A stretch of DNA of 25,791 nt from Candidatus Omnitrophota bacterium (lineage in GTDB: Bacteria > Omnitrophota > Gorgyraeia > 2-01-FULL-45-10): NCBI GenBank assembly GCA_030695725.1, contig JAUYPN010000025.1, positions 1 through 25,791 of the forward strand, read 5' to 3'. Under the pieces are notes generated by a model. That model searched no databases, was not told where the DNA came from, and saw only the letters and a list, made by a program, of their open reading frames with translations. Position 1 is the stretch's first letter. The number at the start of each line of letters is the position of its first letter. Shown here in pieces: positions 6,648 through 14,230 of the stretch. Made by a program: the position numbers and the translations under genes.

Positions 6648-6752
6648 CAAATATCCTTCGACTCCGCTCAGGATATTTGTACTGAGCCTGCCGACGGTTC
6701 GGCTGAGCTCACCATCGGCCCTGAGCGAAGCCGAAGGGCCGAAGTACAAATA
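6648..6752. repeat. Nested chained palindromic elements upstream of tRNA-Thr
   Basis: The first copy has arms CAAATATCC (6648-6656) and GGATATTTG (6671-6679) around a 14-nt core at 6657-6670 (reverse TGAGCGGAGTCGAA). The next arm pair is TATTTGTAC (6674-6682) and GTACAAATA (6744-6752), bordered inside by TGAGC and CCGAA. Nested within is another copy with arms TCGGCCC (6715-6721) and GGGCCGA (6736-6742) around core TGAGCGAAGCCGAA (6722-6735). It lies in the transcribed leader of the tRNA-tuf-S10 operon, between the promoter and the tRNA. Confidence 0.92.
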
Positions 6753-6841
6753 CAAAAAATCCCTATCTCGAGTTATATCAAGAACTCTCTATATTTATTC
6801 GACTACTATCTAGTTAGTATAAAAAAATTTAAGAGTGTTTA

Positions 6842-6869
6842 ATTATAGCAAAAAAAGTGTTTTTGTCAA
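6842..6869 (-). promoter_or_regulatory. Consensus sigma-70-type promoter for tRNA-Thr/tuf/S10 operon
   Basis: On the minus strand, a perfect -35 TTGACA (6869-6864), a 16-bp spacer, and a perfect -10 TATAAT (6847-6842) preceded by TGC, an extended -10. An A-rich run lies directly upstream, like an UP element. Transcription would start near 6835 and read through about 230 nt of leader into tRNA-Thr, tuf and the S10 genes. It begins only 16 bp past the end of the TPR-peptidase gene. The 281-bp interval 6605-6885 holds this promoter and the palindromic repeats; I see no gene there. Confidence 0.88.
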
Positions 6870-6885
6870 GGAAAATCTTGTTTTT

Positions 6886-8319
6886 TTACTTTAATAGATA
6901 TTTATTCCTGATGTAGGCCTTCCATCTTCTCTCAAACTCTTTCTCTGAAAGCAGAAATTCGTCATCTATGGCATTGACCACATGCTGCCCGTCCGCCAGC
7001 CTTTTAAGTATATCCCGCAGGCCTTCCATCCCCCAGCTCTCTATAATATATGCCGCAAGCGTATAAGAGAGCAGGTAGTATGCTGCCATGTTCGGGCCGA
7101 TCTCATTCTTTTCGAACTCTTTATTCAGGGATGCCAAAGTTATGCCGTTAATTTTTTCGGAACTGACGGAAAGATCCTTCAGGCTGCAGCCGCTCTTATC
7201 AAGCTCCTCCCACGTGGCTATGCCTTCACTGAACCATACCGGGCAATTATTCATAGTCTTTGCCGATAACAAAGCGTGAGTATACTCATGATAGATGTGT
7301 TTTAAAAATTCTTCGTGCCCCATGCGTTTATCCGGGACAGGTATTCTCATGTTGCCGTCATAAAACGCTCTCACCGCGGCGGGCATTTTGAATATATTTT
7401 TAAAATCGTTCTCTGAATACAAAAAGACTCCCGTCTTCGTCTTGGGGAAATATGCGAGATCCTTTCCGACTTCAAAATACGCCTTCTCTAAAATCGACGC
7501 TGCAAGATCGGCATCTACGGGCAGGTTCTCTTTGTATTTAATATCAAAATGCGGCAATTCGATCGTATTCGCCGAATTCGCCAGTTTTATCTCTTTGATC
7601 ACTCTCTTCAATTTTGGCGGGATAGACCTGTCATTCGGATCCAAAAGCTTCGCCCTGTGCCAGTAAAAGAGAGCTCTTCTCAGCTCTCCATGTTTGTAAT
7701 ATATATCTCCGAGGACCGCGAAGGTTTTGCCGTACTGATACGCGAGAGAAGATTCTTTCAAACATAATAATGCTATTTTTTCACGCCCTTGCTTGAATTC
7801 GGTGATACCGTCGTTAAAAAGAGATATTCCCAAGTTTCTGGCGGCGCTATACGAACCATACGCGATGCTGCGGGCTTCTCTGAATAGCTCCATAGCCTTC
7901 TCTGTATCCTCTTTCCGGGCAAGCGGCAGCGCTTTGGCGGTATACATTATTGCGAGATTTTGCGCGGTGGACGGGCTTTGTTTTATATCATAGGCCCTGG
8001 TCAAATATTTTATCGCCTCGTCGTATTTTGCGCCAGCAGCCAGGATTGACGCATATTTGGAATAGACAAATATGACAGCGGATCTTATCGAAGGGTTTCC
8101 CGGAGATGATTCATAAGCCTTCTCGTAAAAGCCTATCGCCTTATTGTAGAGGCCTTTATCGAGGTATTCCTCTCCTTCTCTGATATATTCGAAAGATCCG
8201 ATACTGCGCATATTAATTTTGAAAAGCAGCAGATTAGAATTTATTCCCAGGATGAATAGGATAGCGGCGATCGCCAGAATGACCAGGAGGATCATCCTAT
8301 TGGATAGAGAAATGTTCAT
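6886..8319 (-). CDS. Membrane-anchored TPR protein with gluzincin-type metallopeptidase domain
   Basis: 477 residues. Residues 9-27 form one hydrophobic N-terminal membrane anchor. Residues 40-235 contain TPR-like repeats (for example EYLDKGLYNKAIGFYEKAYE and the LGDIYYKHGELRRALFYWHRA stretch). The C-terminal domain has a zinc-binding HEYTH at 344-348 and WFSEGIA with the third ligand Glu at about 365, the layout of the peptidase MA / DUF1570-like gluzincins. I infer an envelope-located protease or scaffold; the substrate is unknown. It overlaps the fabD stop by 4 bp (ATGA), so it is the last gene of the fatty-acid operon. No intrinsic terminator is evident after it. Confidence 0.8.
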   Translation of the reverse strand: MNISLSNRMILLVILAIAAILFILGINSNLLLFKINMRSIGSFEYIREGEEYLDKGLYNKAIGFYEKAYESSPGNPSIRSAVIFVYSKYASILAAGAKYDEAIKYLTRAYDIKQSPSTAQNLAIMYTAKALPLARKEDTEKAMELFREARSIAYGSYSAARNLGISLFNDGITEFKQGREKIALLCLKESSLAYQYGKTFAVLGDIYYKHGELRRALFYWHRAKLLDPNDRSIPPKLKRVIKEIKLANSANTIELPHFDIKYKENLPVDADLAASILEKAYFEVGKDLAYFPKTKTGVFLYSENDFKNIFKMPAAVRAFYDGNMRIPVPDKRMGHEEFLKHIYHEYTHALLSAKTMNNCPVWFSEGIATWEELDKSGCSLKDLSVSSEKINGITLASLNKEFEKNEIGPNMAAYYLLSYTLAAYIIESWGMEGLRDILKRLADGQHVVNAIDDEFLLSEKEFERRWKAYIRNKYLLK

Positions 8320-9242
8320 TGAATGGCAGCTACCTGCAGATCTTGAAGCGCGCCGAAGTTCTTTACCTCTAATTTGGGATCTATCTTCCTGAGAAGCCCC
8401 TTCAACACCTGGCCCGGGCCTATCTCCAGGAACGTCCTTATGCCGCTTTGCGCGGCGAGCTTAACGGACTCTTCCCAAAGCGTCTTTGAATTAACTTGCT
8501 TTATGAGATTATCTTTTATTATCGCCGGATCCGTCTGCACTTTTGCGTCGACGTTGCTTATGAAATTCAATAGCGGTGAGCTGAATTGGACCTTATCGAT
8601 GTAATCTTTTAATCTATCACGCGCTGTAGTCATAAGCGATGAATGGAACGGCCCGCTCACGTCGAGCATCAGCACTCTCTTGGCCCCCTTATCCTTAGCA
8701 AGGCTCGAGAAGAGCTCGACATTATTGACCTTTCCGGATACCACAACCTGCCCGGGACAGTTAAGGTTAGCTATCTCGCATCCTATGCCCTTACATAGAT
8801 CTTCGACGGCCTTCAGTTCCATCCCGATAACGCATGCCATCTTCCCGGGATTTTTTTTCGAGGCCTCTTCCATGAATTCTCCGCGCTTCCTCACCAGGAC
8901 CAGGGCATCCTCGAAAGATACGGCCCCGGCAGCGACTAAAGAAGTATATTCTCCGAGACTTAACCCCAAGCTGAATTTAGGCGTATACTGACCGGCCAAA
9001 GGTGTTGATTCATAAGCGCGTAATGCGGCGATGCTGGCGGTAAGTATGGCCGGCTGGCTGTTGGCTGTGGTCGATAGCTCATCTTGGGACCCTTCGAAAC
9101 ATAATCTCTTTACATCTATCTTGAGTATAGAATTCGCTTTGTCAAATATTTCTCTGGCGGCCGGGAAGTTGTCGTACAGATCCTTGCCCATCCCCGGCAC
9201 TTGCGCGCCCTGCCCCGGAAATATATACGCTACTTCGACCAT
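8316..9242 (-). CDS. fabD: Malonyl-CoA:ACP transacylase
   Basis: Transfers malonyl from CoA to acyl carrier protein, supplying the extender unit for type II fatty-acid synthesis. It has the opening YIFPGQGAQ, the nucleophile elbow GLSLGEY with Ser about residue 95, and the catalytic His in GPFHSSLM at about residue 200. The C-terminal FLEIGPGQVL is also typical. I start it at the ATG at 9242 (308 residues), which begins MVEVAYIFPGQG like the family. An in-frame ATG at 9263 would add seven atypical residues and a larger overlap with fabH. A GGAG lies about 14 bases upstream, so coupling to fabH may matter. fabG and acpP do not follow it. Confidence 0.95.
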   Translation of the reverse strand: MVEVAYIFPGQGAQVPGMGKDLYDNFPAAREIFDKANSILKIDVKRLCFEGSQDELSTTANSQPAILTASIAALRAYESTPLAGQYTPKFSLGLSLGEYTSLVAAGAVSFEDALVLVRKRGEFMEEASKKNPGKMACVIGMELKAVEDLCKGIGCEIANLNCPGQVVVSGKVNNVELFSSLAKDKGAKRVLMLDVSGPFHSSLMTTARDRLKDYIDKVQFSSPLLNFISNVDAKVQTDPAIIKDNLIKQVNSKTLWEESVKLAAQSGIRTFLEIGPGQVLKGLLRKIDPKLEVKNFGALQDLQVAAIQ

Positions 9243-10222
9243 TCTATAACCATCGCTCCCCACGTCAACCCGCCACCGAACGCGTCGAGCACTATCTTGT
9301 CGCCCTTCTTTATGAGGCCTTTCTCGACGGCCTCCACCAAAGCGACCGCGATCGATGCGGCCGACATATTGCCGTACTTCTCTATATTAAGGTATATCTG
9401 ATCCGGCCTCAAACCCATCCTCTTGGCCGCGGCATTGAGTATCCTTATATTCGCCTGATGCGGTATGACGAGTTTTATATCCTCCGCTTTCAGCCCCAGA
9501 GGATTTGTGGCGCCAAGTGCCGCATCGGCCATGATCTTTACCGCAACCTTAAATAATTCCGTGCCGTTCATCTTGATGAAATGCAGCCTCGCGTCAACGC
9601 TCTCTTTCGTAGCCGGTATGCGCGAACCGCCGGCGGGAAGTTTGATAAGATCCCCCTTATTTCCATCGGCTCCCAGGGATATCGAAAGTATGCCGCCCTT
9701 CTCAACAGGTCCCAGTACAGCAGCTCCCGCGCCGTCTCCGAACAGTACGCACGTCGCGCGGTCATTCCAATCGGTTATGGCGGACAATTTTTCCGCCGCT
9801 ATAACAAGAGCGTGTTTGTACGTCCCTAGCGATATGAATTGGCTGGCTATCGCCAGGCCGTATATGAAGCCGGAGCATGCCACGCTTATATCGAACGCGG
9901 GCGTAGTCCTGGCCCCGAGTTTCGCCTGGACAAGGCATGCGGTCGCGGGAAAGAACATGTCGGGAGTTATGGTAGCCACTATTATGAGGTCGATATCTTC
10001 GGGTTTCAGTTGCGCGTCTTTAAGAGCGGCTCTCGCGGCTTTTACAGCCATATCGCTCGTAGCTTCATCGCTCGGCGCGATCCTTCTCTCTTTTATTCCG
10101 GTGCGCGAAACTATCCACTCATCCGTTGTGTCTACCATCTTCTCAAGTTCCGCGTTGGTCAGCACATTATCCGGCAGATACATCCCTAAACCAATTATCC
10201 CCGCTTTCTTAGATTGGCACAT
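9230..10222 (-). CDS. fabH: 3-oxoacyl-ACP synthase III
   Basis: 330 residues. FabH condenses acetyl-CoA (or another acyl-CoA) with malonyl-ACP to start fatty-acid synthesis. The thiolase-fold catalytic triad is complete: Cys116 in ACSGF, His255 in IPHQANIRI, Asn285 in YGNMSAAS. The N-terminus GIIGLGMYLPDNVLTN and the WIVSRTGIKERR stretch are family-typical. The gene sits 3 bp after plsX and overlaps fabD. Substrate preference (straight or branched primer) cannot be told from what I see. Confidence 0.97.
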   Translation of the reverse strand: MCQSKKAGIIGLGMYLPDNVLTNAELEKMVDTTDEWIVSRTGIKERRIAPSDEATSDMAVKAARAALKDAQLKPEDIDLIIVATITPDMFFPATACLVQAKLGARTTPAFDISVACSGFIYGLAIASQFISLGTYKHALVIAAEKLSAITDWNDRATCVLFGDGAGAAVLGPVEKGGILSISLGADGNKGDLIKLPAGGSRIPATKESVDARLHFIKMNGTELFKVAVKIMADAALGATNPLGLKAEDIKLVIPHQANIRILNAAAKRMGLRPDQIYLNIEKYGNMSAASIAVALVEAVEKGLIKKGDKIVLDAFGGGLTWGAMVIEWSK

Positions 10223-10225
10223 ATA

Positions 10226-11215
10226 TCAATAGCTCTCCAATTCCTCTATGATATGTTTATTGACGTCCTGTTTTACGAACTCGGCGGCAGCCCTGATGGC
10301 ATTCTTGATGGCCTTCGGCGTAGATGAACCATGGCATATTATGCACCTGCCGTCAACGCCTAAGAGGAGCGCTCCTCCGCGTTCCGAATAGTCCATCTTC
10401 TTCTTAAGCTCATTGAACGCCGACATCGATAACACCGCGCCTATCGTAGCGAGGAAATCCGCTTTTATCTCCTGCTTCAACGTCTGCATTATAGTATCTG
10501 CCACGCTCTCCGAGATCTTAAGGATCACGTTGCCGACAAATCCGTCGCACAATATGATATCGACCGTTCCCGCGTAAACGTCGCGGCCTTCTATATTGCC
10601 TGTGAAATTCAGCTTGGATTCGCTGAGGAGCGTATGGGCTTCTTTAATGAACTCCGTTCCCTTGCTCTCCTCTTCACCTACGCTCAATAATCCGACCGAC
10701 GGATTGGGCTTTTCTAAGAGATACCGCGAATACGCATCGGCCATTATCCCGTACTGCAGGAGATGTATCGGCTTGGTGTTTATATTTGCGCCAACGTCTA
10801 TTATCAAAGATGTGCCCTTCAAAGTCGGGATGACTATCGCTATGCCAGGCCTCTCGATACCCGGGAGCAATCTCAGCGAAAGAGTCGCCGCGCAGACGAC
10901 CGCTCCCGTATTACCGGCGCTTACGAAAGCGTCCGCCTGGTCTTTTTTGATCAGGTCCAGCCCCACCACTATGGAAGAATCCCGTTTACGCCTTACGGAT
11001 ATCGCCGCCGGATCATGCATCTCTATCACCTCCGACGCATGTTTAAGCGTGATCTTGTCCGATGAGAAACCGTGTTTTTCCAATTCTTTTCTGATACGGC
11101 CCTCGTCACCGACGAGTATGAGGTCATGGCCATACTCATGGACAGCCTGTATGGCGCCCTCTACCTCTACCGCGGGCGCGTTATCTCCGCCCATCGCGTC
11201 CAATACGATCTTCAT
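10226..11215 (-). CDS. plsX: Phosphate acyltransferase PlsX
   Basis: 329 residues. PlsX makes acyl-phosphate from acyl-ACP, the donor for PlsY in phospholipid synthesis. Hallmarks: MKIVLDAMGGDNAPAVEVEG at the N-terminus, the SVRRKRDSSIVVGL stretch, AFVSAGNTGAVV, and the C-terminal GGALLLGVDG. AGAGGGA lies just upstream of the ATG. The neighbours rpmF (upstream, 9 bp) and fabH (downstream, 3 bp) are the widely conserved rpmF-plsX-fabH-fabD order, joining phospholipid and fatty-acid initiation in one transcript. Confidence 0.97.
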   Translation of the reverse strand: MKIVLDAMGGDNAPAVEVEGAIQAVHEYGHDLILVGDEGRIRKELEKHGFSSDKITLKHASEVIEMHDPAAISVRRKRDSSIVVGLDLIKKDQADAFVSAGNTGAVVCAATLSLRLLPGIERPGIAIVIPTLKGTSLIIDVGANINTKPIHLLQYGIMADAYSRYLLEKPNPSVGLLSVGEEESKGTEFIKEAHTLLSESKLNFTGNIEGRDVYAGTVDIILCDGFVGNVILKISESVADTIMQTLKQEIKADFLATIGAVLSMSAFNELKKKMDYSERGGALLLGVDGRCIICHGSSTPKAIKNAIRAAAEFVKQDVNKHIIEELESY

Positions 11216-11224
11216 GCTTCCCTC

Positions 11225-11425
11225 TTATTTTTTACTTTTCTCTTTTACTTTAATGATGACTACCGGCTTGCCCTTGTAATATCCGCAAAACGGACATACC
11301 CTGTGCGGCTGTGCGGGCTTTTTGCAATTCGAACAGACCGACAGGTTCGAAGCGTATAGTTTGCTGTTAGCCGACCTTCTCTTGTCGCGTCTCGACTTCG
11401 AGTGTTTTCTCTTTGGCAGTGCCAT
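11225..11425 (-). CDS. rpmF: 50S ribosomal protein L32 (zinc-ribbon form)
   Basis: 66 residues. The N-terminus ALPKRKHSKSRRDKRRS is diagnostic for L32, and CSNC and CPFC pairs (residues about 31-34 and 44-47) form a zinc ribbon, so this is the Cys-containing paralogue type. It lies 4 bp after ackA; its likely Shine-Dalgarno AAAGGA lies inside the last codons of ackA, next to a palindromic core at 11438-11457. The DUF177 (yceD) gene that usually precedes rpmF is missing here. Confidence 0.95.
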   Translation of the reverse strand: MALPKRKHSKSRRDKRRSANSKLYASNLSVCSNCKKPAQPHRVCPFCGYYKGKPVVIIKVKEKSKK

Positions 11426-11429
11426 GAAT

Positions 11430-12644
11430 TTATCCTTTCCTGAGCTTTGTCGAAGGACTTATTATTTCGTAAGTATCTCTTGCGATCAACAACTCCTCGT
11501 TCGTCGGTATCACAAGGAACTTCACTCTCTTATTAACCACACTCTTCATATCCTTCTTTATCCTTTTGACTAACCAGGGATTATGCTCTCCTATCCCCGC
11601 CGTAAATACCACGGCATCCAGGCCTTTCATCGCCGCCTGGTAGGCGCCTATGTACTTCTCTATTCTGTATATAAATATTTCGATGGCCAATTTCGCGCGC
11701 GCGGACGCTTTAGCGTTTTTGCTTTTTGACATTTTCAGCAGGTCCCTCATATCGCTTATACCCGATATCCCAAGAAACCCGCTCTTTTTATTCAGGATAT
11801 CGCTTATATCCCGGGACGACAGGCCCTCTTTTTTCATCAAGTAGAAGACCACCGCCGGATCGAGATCTCCGGAACGCGTCCCCATCAGAAGCCCTTCGAG
11901 AGGCGTGAATCCCATGGTAGTATCTACAGACTCGCCTCTGTCGACAGCCGCCATACTGCAGCCGTTACCCAGATGGCAGGTGATGATCTTCAGGCGCTCA
12001 AGAGGCCTATTCAGTTCCCCCGCTGCTGCCTTGGCCACCCATCTGTGACTCGTCCCGTGGAAGCCGTATTTTCTTATACCGTACTTCTCATAATACTTGT
12101 AGGGCAGGCCGTACAGAAAAGCTTTCTCAGGCATCGTCTGATGGAATGACGTATCGAAGACGGCCGCCTGCGGTATGCCCTTCAGTATATCGAGGCACGC
12201 CCTTATCCCAGAAAGCGACGGCGGATTATGCAGAGGAGCGAGCTCGGCATATTTTTCTATCGACTTTATAACCTTGCCGGTTATGAACGTGGATGTTTTG
12301 AATTCCTCACCACCGTGGACCACCCTGTGGCCTATGCCGCTTATTTCGTGCTTAGACTTTATCACTCCCGTTTTTTTATCCGTAAGGGCGTCGACTATCA
12401 AAGCTATCGCTTCATAGTGGTTCTCGCAGTATCCGGGCTGCCCTATTCGCTCTATCAGTCCCTTTGCCAATGGTTCGACTCCGTGGTTCGACATGCTCAC
12501 CACCCCTCGAACCATCCCGAGCGAAGTCGAGGGGCTCACCATTGGCACTGAGCAACGTCGAAGTGCCAAAGAACGGCGCTTTGCCAGATCGAACAACTGA
12601 TATTTGGCGGATGAACTCCCGCAATTTATGACTAATATTAGCAT
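11430..12644 (-). CDS. ackA: Acetate kinase with in-frame palindromic-element insertion
   Basis: Interconverts acetyl-phosphate + ADP and acetate + ATP. The start at 12644 gives MLILVINCGSSSAKYQLFDL, the family opening; an upstream in-frame start would only add residues overlapping pta. Motifs present: GHRVVHGG, LAPLHNPP, FDTSFHQTMP, GFHGTSH (catalytic His), the HLGNGCS phosphate loop, MGTRSGDLDP and TAGIGEHN. Total 404 residues. Between FDL and LAKGLIERIG, where relatives have about five residues, residues 21-58 are encoded by a palindromic repeat (12471-12584). The C-terminal SPSTKLRKG is encoded by another copy. All catalytic motifs are intact, so I treat it as functional. It follows pta by 8 bp. 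Confidence 0.95.
   Translation of the reverse strand: MLILVINCGSSSAKYQLFDLAKRRSLALRRCSVPMVSPSTSLGMVRGVVSMSNHGVEPLAKGLIERIGQPGYCENHYEAIALIVDALTDKKTGVIKSKHEISGIGHRVVHGGEEFKTSTFITGKVIKSIEKYAELAPLHNPPSLSGIRACLDILKGIPQAAVFDTSFHQTMPEKAFLYGLPYKYYEKYGIRKYGFHGTSHRWVAKAAAGELNRPLERLKIITCHLGNGCSMAAVDRGESVDTTMGFTPLEGLLMGTRSGDLDPAVVFYLMKKEGLSSRDISDILNKKSGFLGISGISDMRDLLKMSKSKNAKASARAKLAIEIFIYRIEKYIGAYQAAMKGLDAVVFTAGIGEHNPWLVKRIKKDMKSVVNKRVKFLVIPTNEELLIARDTYEIISPSTKLRKG
11438..11457. repeat. Single palindromic core at the 3' end of ackA
   Basis: Core TGAGCTTTGTCGAA (11441-11454) with short arms TCC (11438-11440) and GGA (11455-11457). Read on the minus strand it encodes most of the last nine residues of AckA, and its edge provides sequence next to the rpmF ribosome binding site. 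Confidence 0.8.
12466..12569. repeat. Nested chained palindromic elements inside the ackA coding region
   Basis: Outer arms GCCAATGG (12466-12473) and CCATTGGC (12539-12546), with inner borders TTCGA and GCTCA. Inside: GTGG/CCAC (12483-12486, 12500-12503) around core TTCGACATGCTCA, and CCCCTCGA (12503-12510) / TCGAGGGG (12527-12534) containing GAGCGAAGTCGA (12519-12530). Next to it, arms TTGGCAC (12542-12548) and GTGCCAA (12563-12569) surround TGAGCAACGTCGAA (12549-12562). The motif is read through in frame by ackA. Confidence 0.93.
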
Positions 12645-12652
12645 CTTTGGAT

Positions 12653-13636
12653 TTAAACCCTTACAGCCGTGACCGCGACCGCGTCGACGATATCTTCCGC
12701 GCTGCATCCCCTCGACAGGTCGCTCGCCGGTCTTCTGAATCCCTGGAGGAGCGGCCCCACGGCTCTCGCGTTGGCGAGCCTCTGCGTCAGTTTATACGAA
12801 ATATTTCCCGAGTCGAGGTTCGGGAATATCAATACATTGGCCTTTCCGGCCACGGGATTATCTCCGCATTTTATCTTCGCGACTTCCGGCACTATCGCGC
12901 TATCCGCCTGGAATTCTCCGTCTATCAAGAGGTCGGGGGCTATCTCTTTCGCCCTGGCGACCGCTTCTCTCATCTTGTCTACCAGCTCTCCCTCGGCGCT
13001 GCCCTTGCTGGAATAACTTAAGAAAGCCACCACGGGGCGTTTGCCCACAAGTTTCTGGAAGAGCGTTGCGGAAGAGACCGCTATGCCGGCCAGCTGCCTG
13101 GCATTCGGCGAAGGATTAACGCCGCAATCCGCAAATATGAATGCGCCTTTTTCTCCGTAAACGCAGTTCGGCACTTCCATCAGAAAAGCTCCGGAGACGA
13201 CGCCTGTCTCCCTGTCTATGCTCAAACACCTCAATGCCGCGCGGATAACGTCCGGCGTAGTGTGGCTGGCGCCGGCGACAAATCCGTCGGCTATCCCGTC
13301 TTTAACGAGCATGGCGCCGAATGTCAGGTAATCGGTCAATACGGTCTTACGCGCCTCTTCAGGGGTTACCCCTTTGAGTTTACGTATCTCATAATATTCG
13401 GAAGCCATCCTGTCGATATCTTTGTAATTATTCGGATCGATCACCTCGAGATATGAAGCGTTTTTGGATTTGACGCTCTTTCTCACTCCTTCGTCGCCCA
13501 CGACCACGAGCTTAGCGATCTTACCATCTAAAATATATTCCACAGCTTCCATCGTCCTTGAGTCTTCACTCTCGGGCAGGACGACCCTCTTCAAATTCTT
13601 CTTCGCGCGCTCTCTTATCTGATCAAGAATACTCAA
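12653..13636 (-). CDS. pta: Phosphate acetyltransferase (short form)
   Basis: 327 residues, the single-domain PTA class. It converts acetyl-CoA and phosphate to acetyl-phosphate, working with ackA to make ATP and acetate or, in reverse, to activate acetate. Typical strings: RVVLPESEDSRTMEA at the N-terminus, DGFVAGASHTT, the GAFIFADCGVNPSP region, FLSYSSKGSA, and the C-terminal NVLIFPNLDSGNISYKLTQR and GPLLQGFRRPASDLSRGC. The start codon is TTG at 13636, supported by GGAGAGG five bases upstream. It lies upstream of ackA and after a palindromic repeat that separates it from coaD. Confidence 0.96.
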   Translation of the reverse strand: MSILDQIRERAKKNLKRVVLPESEDSRTMEAVEYILDGKIAKLVVVGDEGVRKSVKSKNASYLEVIDPNNYKDIDRMASEYYEIRKLKGVTPEEARKTVLTDYLTFGAMLVKDGIADGFVAGASHTTPDVIRAALRCLSIDRETGVVSGAFLMEVPNCVYGEKGAFIFADCGVNPSPNARQLAGIAVSSATLFQKLVGKRPVVAFLSYSSKGSAEGELVDKMREAVARAKEIAPDLLIDGEFQADSAIVPEVAKIKCGDNPVAGKANVLIFPNLDSGNISYKLTQRLANARAVGPLLQGFRRPASDLSRGCSAEDIVDAVAVTAVRV

Positions 13637-13658
13637 TTTTTCCTCTCCTTACATTCCC

Positions 13659-13747
13659 ATCCTTCGACTTCGCTCAGGATTAGGTCCTGAGCCTGTCGTC
13701 CTTCGGTAGACTCAGGACAGACCCTGAGCCTGCCGAAGGGTCGAAGG
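13659..13747. repeat. Three chained palindromic elements between coaD and pta
   Basis: Successive arms: ATCC (13659-13662) / GGAT (13677-13680); GTCC (13684-13687) / GGAC (13715-13718); GACCC (13720-13724) / GGGTC (13738-13742). The cores between them include TTCGACTTCGCTCA (13663-13676) and TGAGCCTGCCGAA (13725-13737). An outer pair CCTTCGAC (13661-13668) / GTCGAAGG (13740-13747) encloses everything. The right part encodes the C-terminus of coaD. Confidence 0.93.
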
Positions 13748-14230
13748 GCCCAGTTTCTTCTTTAACAAAATCCGGACTTTTTTCGGAATGAAATTTTTCA
13801 CATCGGCGCCGAGCCTTGCGGCCTCTTTCATCAGTTTGCTCGAAATATAAGAGTACGATTCGTTCGGCATCATGAATATGGTCTCGATATCTCCGGAGAG
13901 CTTTCTATTGGTAAGAGCCATCTGGAATTCTGATTCGAAGTCCGATATCATGCGCAGACCCCGTATCATGATCCGCGAGTCCTTGCTTCTGACATAATCC
14001 ACGGCGAGGCCGTCGAAATCGTCCACGATGACGTTCTTTAAATACCTTACCGAATCCTCAAGCATGGAGACCCTCTCTTCAACGCTGAAGAGCGGGCTCT
14101 TGCTTTCATTGTGGGCGACAGCTACTATGACCTTATCGTATATCTTGGCGGCTCTTTTGATTATGTCGATGTGCCCGTAAGTGACAGGATCAAATGTTCC
14201 GGGATATACAGCTATTCTCGATCTCTTCAT
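13712..14230 (-). CDS. coaD: Phosphopantetheine adenylyltransferase
   Basis: Catalyses the penultimate step of CoA synthesis, joining 4'-phosphopantetheine and ATP to give dephospho-CoA. The nucleotidyltransferase signature GTFDPVTYGHIDII is at residues 11-24 (His20 of the HxGH-like motif), and the conserved RGLRMISDFESEFQMALTNR and SYSYISSKLMKE (ISSxxxKE) stretches follow. 172 residues against about 160 typical: the last 12 residues (GPSTLRQAQGLS) are encoded by the palindromic repeat, which presumably replaced the original stop region. It overlaps rsmD by 4 bp. Confidence 0.96.
   Translation of the reverse strand: MKRSRIAVYPGTFDPVTYGHIDIIKRAAKIYDKVIVAVAHNESKSPLFSVEERVSMLEDSVRYLKNVIVDDFDGLAVDYVRSKDSRIMIRGLRMISDFESEFQMALTNRKLSGDIETIFMMPNESYSYISSKLMKEAARLGADVKNFIPKKVRILLKKKLGPSTLRQAQGLS

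Noticed and set aside
6864..6890. Short hairpin CAAG/CTTG followed by T-run as a terminator
   Set aside because: The 4-bp stem is too weak, the T-run lies on the plus strand where no gene ends, and the sequence is better explained as the promoter region.
11430..12644. ackA as a pseudogene because of the repeat insertion
   Set aside because: The frame is open throughout and all substrate- and phosphate-binding motifs are present.
12645..12707. Upstream start for ackA giving an N-terminal RGRYRRRGRGHG extension
   Set aside because: The extra codons overlap the end of pta in another frame and are unlike the family; the ATG at 12644 begins exactly at the conserved acetate kinase N-terminus.
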